Positions 1 through 9,496 of a stretch of DNA of 25,679 nt are shown here, in pieces. Source of the stretch: Scleroderma bovista (taxonomy: Eukaryota; Basidiomycota; Agaricomycetes; Boletales; Sclerodermataceae); the NCBI GenBank assembly GCA_037178675.1, contig JAYMGJ010000487.1, positions 1-25,679 of the forward strand, in the 5' to 3' direction. Below the pieces are notes generated by a model. That model made no database searches, was not told the origin of the DNA, and saw only the letters and a program-made list of their open reading frames with translations. Position 1 is the stretch's first letter. Each line of letters starts with the position of its first letter. The translations under genes were made by a program, and so were the position numbers.

Positions 1-273
1 CTGGCAAAACTCGACACTAGACAAGAGTCACAAAAGACTCAGTACTTCTGTGCAAACAGAGACTTCATTTAACTAACCTAGACAAGAGTCACAAAAGACT
101 ACATAGGTCAGTATTATAGTAAATGAATGTGTAGAGTAGCCTTACCTCAGTACTTCTGTGCAAACAGAGACTAAGGTACGAAACGAAAGAAAACATCCTA
201 TAAAGAATGACCGTGATTATGTAAGGAATGCTCGGCGTGTCCATACTAAGAATAAGGAAAAATGGTACTGTAG
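1..273. repeat. Non-coding leader with two interleaved short direct repeats
   Basis: No coding region is supported before the AIP1-like exon that begins near 274. A 23-bp sequence is repeated exactly at 17-39 and 78-100. A 27-bp sequence is repeated exactly at 38-64 and 146-172. The two repeat types are interleaved and overlap by two bases at 38-39. The short ORFs here are out of frame with the AIP1 exon and resemble no family I know. The repeats could be the edge of another mobile element lying outside the window. Confidence 0.6.
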
Positions 274-387
274 GGACCGGGAATTTCAACACCAGGTTCG
301 TCCAGGACGTCAAATATGCTCCTTCCGGAGATCTATTTGCTAGCGTTGGATCTGATCACAAGGCGTTCCTGTATGATGGCAAGACGG

Positions 388-661
388 TGAAAAGATAACA
401 AAGTGTTTGGGTGGCTGCTCCCTCAGATGAGGTGCATTTGACCCAGGGACTTCTGGAGGTCTGGCAAGGCTCCCAAGGACTAAGGAGACTAAGAAACTAG
501 AGAGTGGAAGGGTGGTTCAGTCACTCCAAGACTGAGCTCAAAGATATACACTGAAGAGAAGGATTTTGCTTAGTAAGCTAAGTACAAGCCTACATAGCTA
601 AGGTAAGAGTCCAGTATCAGTACTACCAATCTACACACCCAGAGACAGGACTGTCTCTACA
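388..661. repeat. Left LTR of the 1.6-kb element
   Basis: A 274-bp direct terminal repeat beginning TGAAAAGATAAC and ending CTCTACA. It is identical by eye to 1713-1987 apart from a one-base indel in the AAGGATTTT/AAGGATATTT region. A diverged reverse-oriented fragment of the same LTR lies at about 8564-8703, so the family is repeated in this genome. Confidence 0.88.
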
Positions 662-970
662 CCTCCCAGGCACTTGAAACACTGACTGTCCCCAGTCAGG
701 CACTCACCAACCACACCAAACCACAACCAAAGACCCACTAAACCTTCCAAAACACCAAACAGTCCATCAAAAACGCACAGACTCACATAACCCTGGGAAC
801 ACGAACACTCCGCACGTCATCAGAGTGGTCCCCAGACCTAAGGACGGCAAGAGGTTGACTAACAAGGATGGGGAATGGCAGGAGAAGCAGTCCTGAGGCA
901 GGAGGATAGGAGAGAGCACCTAAAAAAGGCATAAAGCGGAGGGGGAGGAGGACAAGGGCGAAGAATTGGA

Positions 971-1462
971 GATATCTCCGGAACGGCTGGGGCGATTGGG
1001 GCGATCAAGGTGGAGTTAGAAAGCCCTCATCGGGTAGTACTTGGCCCTAGAAGCGATAAGGGACCAGCGCAGAAACCGTCGACATAGATGCGGATCATTC
1101 TCCCTCCTCTCTGGACTCCAAAATGCGAATATCTCCGGAACGGCAAGGGAAACGTGCGACGTAAAAACGTATACGAAATCGACGAGATCGAGAGAACTAG
1201 AGACTAAAAGGACGAAAGGGCCGGTCGAGAAACAGAGGCAGAATGGACGAATCTCAGAAAGAGGGGGGGAGGAGGAGAAGCGCAGCATAGCGAGGGAACG
1301 GCTGGACGGATGGACGCGGCGTGATAGGATGGTGTTGCCATAGTACAGAGGGGTTAGGACACGAAAGGACGAAGCAGGACGAGCCTTAGATCCCGAGATA
1401 TCGACCTATCAGTCCCAAACTCCACCCAAATGCGAAAATGCGGATATCTCCGCAACCGCTGA
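971..1462. repeat. Three dispersed copies of an ATATCTCCGGAACGGC-type motif
   Basis: Inside the small LTR element the motif (A/G)ATATCTCCG(G/C)AAC(G/C)GC occurs at 971-990, 1128-1147 and 1443-1462. The second and third copies share the preceding bases AAAATGCG. Each copy is followed by GC-rich sequence. They may be remnants of an internal tandem unit or a functional non-coding signal of the element, such as packaging or enhancer sequence. The sequence alone does not decide which. Confidence 0.65.
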
Positions 1463-1712
1463 CCCAATCGCGATGACCCAGGCACCGTTCGAACGCCCTC
1501 GACGAGTAGATCGTGATTCCAGAAAAGCGAAAGATCCGGCGCAAAGGGGAGCGAGATATGCGCCAAACTCGAGGGGGGGAGGAGGAGAAGATGCTGAAAA
1601 CTCAGGGAAAAATGATGGGAAAAGCTAAGGAGTGACTGTAGTTGGTTAAGAGGGATCTAGGGACAGGGTAGGGAGTGCCAAGACACAGAAATCCCTCACG
1701 GTGGGCTCCAGT

Positions 1713-1987
1713 TGAAAAGATAACAAAGTGTTTGGGTGGCTGCTCCCTCAGATGAGGTGCATTTGACCCAGGGACTTCTGGAGGTCTGGCAAGGCTCCCA
1801 AGGACTAAGGAGACTAAGAAACTAGAGAGTGGAAGGGTGGTTCAGTCACTCCAAGACTGAGCTCAAAGATATACACTGAAGAGAAGGATATTTGCTTAGT
1901 AAGCTAAGTACAAGCCTACATAGCTAAGGTAAGAGTCCAGTATCAGTACTACCAATCTACACACCCAGAGACAGGACTGTCTCTACA
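1713..1987. repeat. Right LTR of the 1.6-kb element
   Basis: A 275-bp direct repeat of 388-661, starting TG and ending CA. Immediately after it the AIP1 reading frame resumes, following a 4-bp flank (ATGG) that mirrors ACGG on the left side. Confidence 0.88.
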
Positions 1988-3137
1988 ATGGGTGACACTC
2001 TGGCTGAGTTCATAGATGACCCGCACAAAGGCAGCATTGTACATTCGCTGATTTTTGGTTTGCTGGCCAGTGAACAGTAACCATGATACTAAACTGTACG
2101 GCCAGGCAAGCTACCTTCGGAGCGTGCTCCCAGCCCAAGACCCTCGCGATCGCGGGAGATGATACCCTATTTGTAGTCGAAATCAATGTCATTGAGGCAA
2201 TTAGAAGCAACTAACGGGTCTTTGAACTGAAACCAAAGTATAGTCCTAGCGCCATAACAGCGACGAAGGACATTGTCGCAGTCGGTTCTGAGGTGAGTTG
2301 CTTAATAGAAAAATTTTCCTAAAGCTTATGCCGTGGCTCTTGTTATGCTGCCATTAGGATAATATGGTTTACGTGTATACATGGGATGGGAAGGCGCTAA
2401 CGGAGTCATATGAGTTGGTGGAGAACAAACGGCCTATAACAGCTATCGCCTTGTCTTCCAATGGCGATTATATTGCAGCTGGTGATGTTGGTCATATCGA
2501 ATTCCGTGTGCTGGGTTGCGTTGACTAATTGCACTACAGTCTGCAGGGAAAATCGTACTTTTCAGCACAACAGAGAAGAAGGCAGGCATATTTGCATCTA
2601 TGCATTCAGCGGCTGACATACCCTTTTAGAAAATAACTGATCGTTGGACGAATCATACCACACGTATTGCTTCCCTCGCATTCCTGTCGCCATCACCCAC
2701 GGAACCTGCGACGCACCTTGCATCCTCTTCACTGGATACCAGTGTTTGCATTTATAGTGTAACCGACATCACGCTCATTCCCAAGTATGTAGCAATCCGG
2801 GGAGCTGCACCAGGCGGAGGCTGTGTAATTGTCTGGCTTGAATGTCAAGAGCAGGGCAAAGGAAGATTAGTCAGTGGCAGCTCCGACGGGTGTGCGAGGA
2901 TCTGGGAGATTGTGTTACCTTAGTAGATGTCCATGTATCTGTGGCTTTGGAGCAACGAAATGTCTGTATATGTAGATCAATAGGTACATCGATGTGACAA
3001 AGAAGATCATGGGCATCCGCCCATAGAAATGTCGCTGTGATTCTGAGGATGGTAATGTTCCAGTACTCACTGCTACATGAGCCCATGACCCCGCAGAGCA
3101 GGAGAAGGCTTCCCACCACTGCTCATTTGATACTCCT

Positions 3138-5085
3138 TCAATGATGCAATACCTCCAGTGCCTCCTCCACTGCCCACACGCCTACCTGTGCCCACCGGGC
3201 ATCCGTTCTGTGGAGGTATGCCACGATAGCCTCGGCAGTTGGTTCCCCCATAATAGCACTGCCTTCTTTACTAGCCCTAGCCCCTCGCTCTCTCCCTTTA
3301 CCTCGCTTTAAAGCCATCATTGCATTTTTCACGTATGTAGAAAGCAACTCGGGAGTCAGGGGCACATACGCCTCCTCGTTAGGCTGAGGATCCGACAAGT
3401 ATCCATTTTTGGCGTCTTGATGTGTGCTAGGATCTGTTACAGCACTGGAGAACAAGCACGTAGAGGACGAAATAGAGGACGCAGAAAATACTGTACTGGT
3501 CCCTGCTGCACTCCACAGAGAGCTTTCTGGTCCAGAGAGGGGGATTGGCAGTGAGTGCATTGGCCCATCCCAAAGCACTATGCTACCTTCTTCATATAGC
3601 TGCACAAGCACCCACCCAAAGAGACATTTCATCTTTGCTCGAGGAGGGTCATCGGCTGGGGTATTCTGTTTGCCAGCTTGTGTTCTACTCGTGTTCAAGA
3701 AGGGGACTGCCTCATTGCGAGACATCGAACCAGTCGTGGTTTCAGCCCACTTTAACGCTTCAGCTTTCTCAACTTTTGTTTGTCTCCGAGCTTCTGCCCA
3801 CACGACTCGTGATGCGAGCAAAGCTAATTCCGGAACACGCCGAAGGTGAGAAAGAGTGAATCCAAGTGTTGGGGGTGGTTTCAATAAAACACGAGGCACA
3901 GATTTGTTGCTTGCGTTCAGGCAGGATGACGGTCTGGGTGTTTGTTGATCAAGATCCCCTACCCATCGTTTAGTCGGTGTTCGGTCCTCCGAGTGTACTG
4001 CTTGTACCTCCAGTCGGTTCTCGGACAGATCTAGTTTAGAATTAGAATCTGAGCTTGCATTGTCTATGTAGTGCTTGAGGTACAGTCTGAAAGTATTTGA
4101 AGTGAGATCGCGGCTGTGAAATTTTGAAGGATGACGGAGCTTTGGTTTGGATGGCTACATAACGGAACAAATCCATGGATCAAAAGCAATGAGATGGACG
4201 GCCAAAGAGCAAGAGAGCCCTCAGTGAGTGGCAGTGACCCAGGATGAAGGACTGTTCTTACCAGATAGGAATCTTTTGTCGATCCCTTTGCTGGACTAGA
4301 TGGCATGGAAGAAACGTCAGATGATGCTGTTGGCGATAAAGGGACACGAGGAGGGCAGCTAGATGGGGCGTTGGATGTTACCGGGATACAGGATGGTGGT
4401 GCACGCGGAGGGGCCAACTTGTATGGTTGTAAAGGATCAACTACTTTCGCAGAAGTCACGAAGACACTTGCATTCTCGGCTTCTGGAGCATGTCCATTAG
4501 AGGTGGATGGCGGGATCACAAATGGTATTTCGAGGGAGTACTTGGACTTATGAAGTTCAACAACACGCAACCAATGGGTCGCTTTGTCAAGCGCGGAAGT
4601 ACAAAGTTCTATATCAAGGTTAGCACATGATGCTTGTCTGCTAAAAGATGTTTACCAATGGATTCGGCAATTATCTGTCTAGATTCGTAGTGTCTAGCTA
4701 CTTTTCCGACGACACGGACAGGATATCCCGGTGTTGTTATGGGTGTTGGTGGAGGGTCGACCGAGTCGACCGGAAACTTTGGTTTCTTGGGCGAAGTTGA
4801 ACCAGTGTTACTCAATTCTTGTCTAGCAGGAGCTGGGTGACGCAGAACACAATCGATCACTTCAGTCCCATCATCAACTGTAATGAATGGTAAACTGAAT
4901 GGCAATCCCATCGGCACATATCACTTACTTGTGTAAAGGGTTCATTTCTTGTATATTTGCACCGCAACAACCATTGCTATGACAAGCACTGAGCGACATG
5001 GTGTGCAACCAAGCCAGAAGATATCAATGTCTGTAATGTAAAATAAATATGGCTGAGGATCCGTTATAGAACACGCAGACTTCAT
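3138..5085 (-). pseudogene. STN1: STN1-like CST telomere-capping subunit with one in-frame stop
   Basis: Stn1 is the middle subunit of the CST complex, which binds telomeric single-stranded DNA and promotes C-strand fill-in by polymerase alpha. Four exons fit on the minus strand: 5085-4929, 4877-4656, 4608-4262 and 4154-3138. The introns are 51, 47 and 107 bp, all GT-AG and phase-consistent, giving about 580 codons. Exon 1 holds the OB-fold start (FWLGCTPCRSVLVIAMVVAV). Exon 2 has IDDGTEVIDCVLRH and YPVRVVGKVARHYESRQI, typical of the Stn1 OB fold. Exon 3 starts ELCTSALDKATHWLRVVELH. Exon 4 contains HPSKFHSRDLTSNTFRLYLK, and a likely winged-helix region follows near its end. A TGA at 4942-4944 (codon 48) interrupts exon 1 where CGA would fit. 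Otherwise the gene is open, so it could be a young pseudogene, a sequencing error or an allele. It is convergent with AIP1. Confidence 0.85.
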
Positions 5086-5349
5086 TTTGAAGGGTTGTTC
5101 GCGCCAAAGGGTAAGCTAGATTGAGCGGTCCCCTGGGTGCCTGCTCGCCGCCTGGCAGGTGAGATGAGCGCACAAGGTTAATGTACTCTGCTAAGAGGGC
5201 GTAACTAAATTCTCATTGAATGATACTGTATCGTTGAGAGTAAAAGTTTCCAGGATGAGCACATTCTCAACTGTTGTCCAAATAGTACACTAAGAGTGTC
5301 CAGAGTAGTTTGGGTACATGGCAATACACGTTCACGGTCATTGTGGAGG

Positions 5350-6421
5350 CTAATTCTGATCCTGATCCTGATCCCATCCACCAGGAATGAGAGGACTCTG
5401 CGCTTGAGATGAAACATCCAACCTTGCCATCTCGTAAGCATGAGGTGTAGTGTGAGACATGAGCATTAACTTAGGTACAGCACCCCGGCTAAGCACCTTA
5501 AGAAAATGTTGTCCACTGAAACGGATCGCATTCAAGGACCCTTCAAGTACGTTGCTAGCAATGTCGCGTAACACAGAACTAACAACAGCAGAGCGGAGGC
5601 GCACAGAGGTCGAGGTACCCGTGAAGGGTACAATATCCTAGGAGTGAACGGTTATTGGTGTAAGCAATGATATAACAAACTTGCCTGTTGCCTATGGGAC
5701 CTTTCTAGGATCCTTAGGGCCAAATCAATGGCATCTGATATACCCAGTTCGATCTCCCTGGAAGTGTCGGGGTCCAATTTGCCAGCATAGCGCCTCAACC
5801 ACCGTTGTACCGCCCTTCGAACACTCTGCTTAAAGGTGTGTGGGAGGTTGATTGGTGTTGGCCGTGTAGAAGGCAGATTGACTGGGACAGAGGACGAGGT
5901 GGAAAAATACGGCGCGTTGTCATCAAGGCCCGATTCATCTCCATTGCCACCTCCTACGTGAGTTCATTTTTAAAGAAAAATGAAAGACAAATAGGTATGG
6001 CTCACCGCCCACTGTTTTAAAGCTGGCTGTGGAGTTGAGAGCTTCCAACGTCCTTGTGGGTGTCAAATCGAGGGAGGTTGGCATGTCTGGAGGAGGTCCA
6101 GCTGAATTGAAGCTGGTTGTCATTGACATCGATGGGGTTATCGTCGTCTCCACTGAATGAGATGCCCCTGGCGCAGAGATGGTTTAGATAGAGATATGAG
6201 CATGGACCATATCCCAAAAAAAATTGATATCAACCCACCGAGCGAGCATAGTCAAGAGTTCGATCGAAGATCACTGCATTGCTGTGAGTGAGCCTCGCAG
6301 GACGTGAGGATGATGGTGAGGATGATGTCTGGGAAGATGATGTCTGGGAGGGTTGGCCTGCCAACCCAATATATGGTTGATATCGAGACAAGCCACGGTT
6401 CTGGCGAAGAGAATACTTCAT
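5350..6421 (-). CDS. Hypothetical four-exon protein, 301 aa, serine/threonine-rich N-terminus
   Basis: Not recognised. Four exons join in phase on the minus strand: 6421-6235, 6167-6006, 5953-5685 and 5637-5350 (906 bases). The introns are 67, 52 and 47 bp. The last has a GC donor; the first uses a GTTGAT donor, so its exact border is less sure. The protein begins MKYSLRQNRG. It has a low-complexity SSSQTSSSPSSS stretch around residues 29-40 and a Thr/Pro-rich second exon. Next comes a basic helical stretch (QSVRRAVQRWLRRYAGKLDP), then an apparently helical C-terminal half. It ends in a small GlyTrp-(AspGln)3 tail made by a short CTGATC repeat. No signal peptide or membrane segment is evident. 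The frame is fully open, unlike the neighbouring genes. It lies 264 bp upstream of STN1 in tandem, and a TATA-like box lies about 50 bp upstream of the ATG. Confidence 0.72.
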
Positions 6422-6468
6422 GTTATGGGATGTACTGGTGATATTGGGAGTGTATTCAGTTCAGCTTA

Positions 6469-6476
6469 ATTTATAC
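6469..6476 (-). promoter_or_regulatory. TATA-like box upstream of the 301-aa hypothetical gene
   Basis: On the minus strand this reads GTATAAAT, about 48-55 bases before the ATG at 6421. That spacing suits a fungal core promoter with a short leader. Confidence 0.5.
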
Positions 6477-7291
6477 ACAAGCCCAAGGGCGCCAATGACA
6501 GTTGCATTGGTCCAGGATAAATTTCTTTGGAGGAAGTTCAGTAATTCGTCACTAGACAATACTAGAGCCTAGAAGTGAACTTTAGAATATTAACTGAAGA
6601 TTTAATATTACGAGAAGCTGGAAAATACATCGTCTCCTGACAAAAGTGACTAGTTGCCACTTAATTTATGGCTAGAAGAGAGAAGATTCACAATAAGAAT
6701 GGTGAGTTGCGATGGCCACTCACACCACCGAAAGGCCGATGAATTCAACTGCGACTGGAACCAAGAATAGTAACCAAGTACACACGGGATTCTACAGCAC
6801 ACATTAGATCGACTATGAAACACAAATTCACTATGTTACTTACAATATTCCTCTTGGCCAGAACATGCCTGTAATCGTTCATATTTTTTTGGTCCTTGGT
6901 CACAAGATATCATTCCTACTACAATTCATACTATACTACAAGTATTCTAACTATAAAGTCTACATGTGTAATGTTGGTGGATGGTTGGGAGAAGCAACAA
7001 AAGGTTGTGTGGCAGCCTTATAAACTGAATGGCAGTGAGCCTGCACGTGACTTGAGTACGTTTCCACAGCACGGCTTTTGCCATTGGCAGGTAGCCAATA
7101 TCCACAATGCAGACTTTGAAACACCGTCCAGTTTAAGAAGCGCATCGGCCAACCAAATTCACTTTTCTTTCCTACCATCCTTCCTCTCTACCACCCTTCC
7201 TCCTCCTGCGGAGTAATTAGTAGTATGTAGTAGCATTGCTTAGTTACTAGTGGTAGTCAGAATAAATGCAACAAATTTGAATCTGTACTGA
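6477..7291. other. AT-rich interval without a supported gene
   Basis: An AT-rich interval upstream of the minus-strand hypothetical gene. A 106-codon + strand frame at 6896-7216 has a non-ATG start, low-complexity composition and no family resemblance, so I do not annotate it. No RNA gene is visible. Confidence 0.6.
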
Positions 7292-7661
7292 AGCAATTAC
7301 GACCAGCAGCTGTGGTTGTACCTTCGTGCTAATCCTCGCGGAGTACGTTGGATTAAACATCACCCGCTGGGAAAGCTGTCCCGCGATTCAGATGGCTTCT
7401 GGTGGAGTGGTTCACTAGGTATGAGTAACTTAAGACTTCACTGCAGCTCTTGATCAACGAATCCCACTCTAGATTGTGCGAATGTTTGCGTAAACGATCA
7501 TGCAATGGCTTTTAGGTCGGCGTATGATAATGCCTGTTTAATTTAAATTTGATATCCATGTTTGTAGGCCTCCTTCGCTCGCCCTCTTCCATGCCCTTTC
7601 CGAGCACACTTCCTCTGTATCGGGCTACTATTTCTCGGTGGGCCAAAATCTTCAACCGTAG
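7292..7661 (+). pseudogene. Coding-like three-exon fragment of unknown function
   Basis: Three segments join in one frame through canonical GT-AG introns. They are 7292-7418, 7473-7521 and 7568-7661, with introns of 54 and 46 bp. The product contains QQLWLYLRANPRGVRWIKHH, then LGKLSRDSDGFWWSGSL, and ends GYYFSVGQNLQP before TAG. The amino-acid composition looks like real protein, but I do not recognise a family. The frame is closed upstream by TGA at 7289-7291, with further open codons before it, and no start codon is apparent. It is therefore probably the 3' part of a degraded gene. A chance exon-like arrangement cannot be excluded. Confidence 0.4.
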
Positions 7662-7877
7662 AATAACGGTAATATTTCATTAGCTACTTAAATCCGGATC
7701 CATGATACAAATAATATCGGTGATGAATAATAGAACAATTATCATGTCTTTATCGGTAAGGAAACTGTTCTGCATAGAAATCGAGTTGTTAATTAAATGT
7801 GTTACTCCAGGTCTACTAATTGTTGGCTTAGGTACATATATCTGAATTCTGCCTATCATGACGGTAACTATAGTCAT

Positions 7878-8073
7878 GGTATTAATTCATCACTCAATGG
7901 TGGTCTCCCGCTTATTGTCGGGCGACGATTCTTGTATTCACTGGTGAGTCCATCGCATGTTATTCTCATTGTCAGGTGGCAACTCATGATATTAATTAAT
8001 CTCTCAACATTAAGGAATGGTCGCCCGCTTATTGTTGGACAACAATTCCTGCATTCACTGGTGAGTGTATCGC
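7878..8073. repeat. Imperfect tandem duplication, two units about 109-120 bp apart
   Basis: The block TGGTATTAATTCATCACTC... through CACTGGTGAGT...ATCGC (about 7878-7955) recurs, diverged, at about 7987-8073. In one + frame the units give GLPLIVGRRFLYSLVS and GRPLIVGQQFLHSLVS, and both carry ACTGGTGAGT, which resembles a splice donor. The units may be a duplicated exon or a non-coding repeat. No gene could be assembled around them. Confidence 0.55.
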
Positions 8074-8563
8074 GTCAGTTATCTCAAAGATTTAAGGGTC
8101 ATCTTTACCACCAGAAACCAGAAACCCATCCGATTATTTACCGCCTACAATGATTAATGCACATATCCGACGAGTTGGTCTCATGCTGGCCACCCCTTCT
8201 GACTCGTCATCAATTTCTAACAGAGGTCACCCAGTGATCCCCGTGAAGCACGATCTTAGTGAAGAGCTTCTTGGAACTTATCCGCAGAAGAAGGTCTGCA
8301 GGCTGGTAATCACGAACATCCGCTTCACATAGTATTCAAGAATCAGAGGGATCCTGCTGGGTTTGCAATGGGGCACCGAGGGCACCCGCTGAAGCTGAGA
8401 GTTCATCTATGTTCATGCGCTCATGACTGGGTTGTCAGAGAGAATATTTGTGAAGGGGAATCATTGTGCATAGAATCATCACTGGCCAATCGGGCTGCTT
8501 CAATGCATTGTGGGGGATTTCACTCGTCATTGAACTTATCTGAGGTAGTGGTGTCAGGCCTCT
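8074..8563. other. No supported gene
   Basis: Short + strand frames (60 and 68 codons at 8150-8332 and 8368-8574) have no recognisable motifs, and neither could be joined to neighbouring exons. I see no RNA gene or regulatory element here. Confidence 0.55.
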
Positions 8564-8703
8564 GGAATGACTGAATCACCTGTCCTCTCCCTAGTTTCTT
8601 AGTCTCCTTAGCCCTTGGGAGCCTTGCCAGACCTCCAGAAGTCCCTGGGTCGAATGCACCTCATCTGAGGTAGTAGCCTCCCAAACACATTGTTGTCTTA
8701 TCA
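8564..8703 (-). mobile_element. Diverged LTR fragment of the 388-1987 element family, reverse orientation
   Basis: The reverse complement starts TGATAAGACAACAATGTG, matching the LTR start TGAAAAGATAACAAAGTG. It then follows the LTR closely through the CAGATGAGGTGCATT and GACCCAGGGACTTCTGG blocks and the AAGGAGACTAAGAAACTAG block. Beyond about 8593 the match fades and is lost near 8564. Only the first half or so of the LTR is present, so this is an old, truncated copy. Confidence 0.8.
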
Positions 8704-8978
8704 GCACTGAGACTGATACCAAAAAATGGAACTGTATCAGTCCTGCCCTCATGGAAGCACTACAAATGCTCAAGTTTTGGCTGAAGAAGGACCACCTACA
8801 TTTTATGCAACAGTGGATAACATCAGAGAAGGACATGGTTTGTGACAAGGATACAGAGGACACATTAGCTTGCCTCACAACTGCAGAAGGTAACCTCAAC
8901 AATGCAATGGTCCAAGCCATTGATGCCATTGCATTGGCGGAAGGCGACGCTGTCCCAGAGCATGTGCAGTTGTATTAA
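8704..8978 (+). pseudogene. Possible C-terminal remnant of a hAT-type transposase
   Basis: An open + frame runs from beside the LTR fragment to a stop at 8976-8978. It contains KKWNCISPALMEALQMLKFW, then KKDHLHFMQQWITSEKDM and an acidic tail. The pattern of a short EALQMLKF helix followed by a tail resembles the extreme C-terminus (dimerisation end) of fungal hAT-like transposases, but no catalytic residues are present. This is a tentative call from general resemblance. It could equally be the 3' exon of another domesticated or unknown gene, truncated by the LTR. Confidence 0.35.
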
Positions 8979-9496
8979 TTACATCTACTACTCAATTTGA
9001 AGTCTCATTACTCATATCATCGTTGCTAGATCTTGCTCTCTTTGTCTCTTACATACTTCATGGGCACTGTATGTTGAACTTGATATAGATTTATAGTACA
9101 TAAGCCTGCAAACTTGTGTTTTGGACTGTTCCAGTGTCCACACATGAGTCATGCAACTACCTGCTATCTACAACCTACCGACCACTTCAACTAAGGTAGG
9201 TGTGTGGGATATTTGGCATTCAACTAACGTTTCTAGGCTTTGATTCTTCCCCATCGACACCACAGTCTCAGAACCTCATAACAACATTTTGTGGACTTGG
9301 TGGCCCAAGCAACACTGGTAAGCCATTGTCTCGCAATATTGGACTTTGGCACATCTGCTCAGCAACTATCTTCGGCCAGCCTTGAGTCGTGTTGAATCAA
9401 TGTCATTGCTGTTCATTGTGCCGTCATCGCACAGTTGCCATCACTCCATTCACCATTATCACCACTGCCCATCCCAACTCCCGACTCCCAAGCACA
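8979..9496. other. No supported gene
   Basis: CA/CT-rich sequence with only short overlapping frames. No motif, RNA gene or repeat was recognised. Confidence 0.5.

Larger units (their letters stand above)
388..1987. mobile_element. Non-autonomous LTR retroelement (TRIM/LARD-like), 1.6 kb
   Basis: Two near-identical direct repeats (388-661 and 1713-1987) bound a 1,051-bp interior with no convincing ORF. Each repeat starts TG and ends CA, as LTRs do. They differ only by one extra base in the second copy, which suggests a recent insertion. The flanks are ACGG (384-387) and ATGG (1988-1991). This looks like a 4-bp target duplication with one C-to-T change, because removing the element and one flank restores the AIP1 reading frame. 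The interior has purine runs, including an identical 20-base tract at 1261-1280 and 1571-1590, and three copies of a short motif. Lack of gag or pol indicates it would need enzymes supplied by another element. Orientation is uncertain, although the purine tracts favour the + strand. Confidence 0.8.
274..2923 (+). pseudogene. AIP1: AIP1/WDR1-like WD40 protein remnant, interrupted by an LTR element
   Basis: Actin-interacting protein 1 is a double WD40 propeller that works with cofilin to disassemble actin filaments. The first fragment (about 274-387) reads FVQDVKYAPSGDLFASVGSD and then a FLYDGKT block, typical of AIP1. The next codon is split by the element at 388-1987, and the frame resumes with GDTLAEF. 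After a badly damaged stretch, AIP1-like sequence returns near 2110. Its exons end at 2292, then run 2358-2486, 2540-2581 and 2630-2923, ending SDGCARIWEIVLP and a stop at 2921-2923. The introns are 2293-2357, 2487-2539 and 2582-2629; the last has a GC donor. An in-frame TAA lies at 2212-2214, where a CAA would fit. The N-terminal part and most of the central propeller blades are missing, so this is a pseudogene. It is convergent with STN1. Confidence 0.85.

Noticed and set aside
158..343. 61-codon + strand ORF at the left edge
   Set aside because: It is out of frame with the AIP1-like exon it overlaps and starts within a short repeat.
3424..3859. Two + strand frames of 104-141 codons
   Set aside because: They lie antisense to the last STN1 exon, which has clear conserved sequence and intact splice structure.
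6896..7216. 106-codon + strand frame
   Set aside because: Non-ATG start, low-complexity Ser/Tyr/Thr composition, no domain and no splice support.
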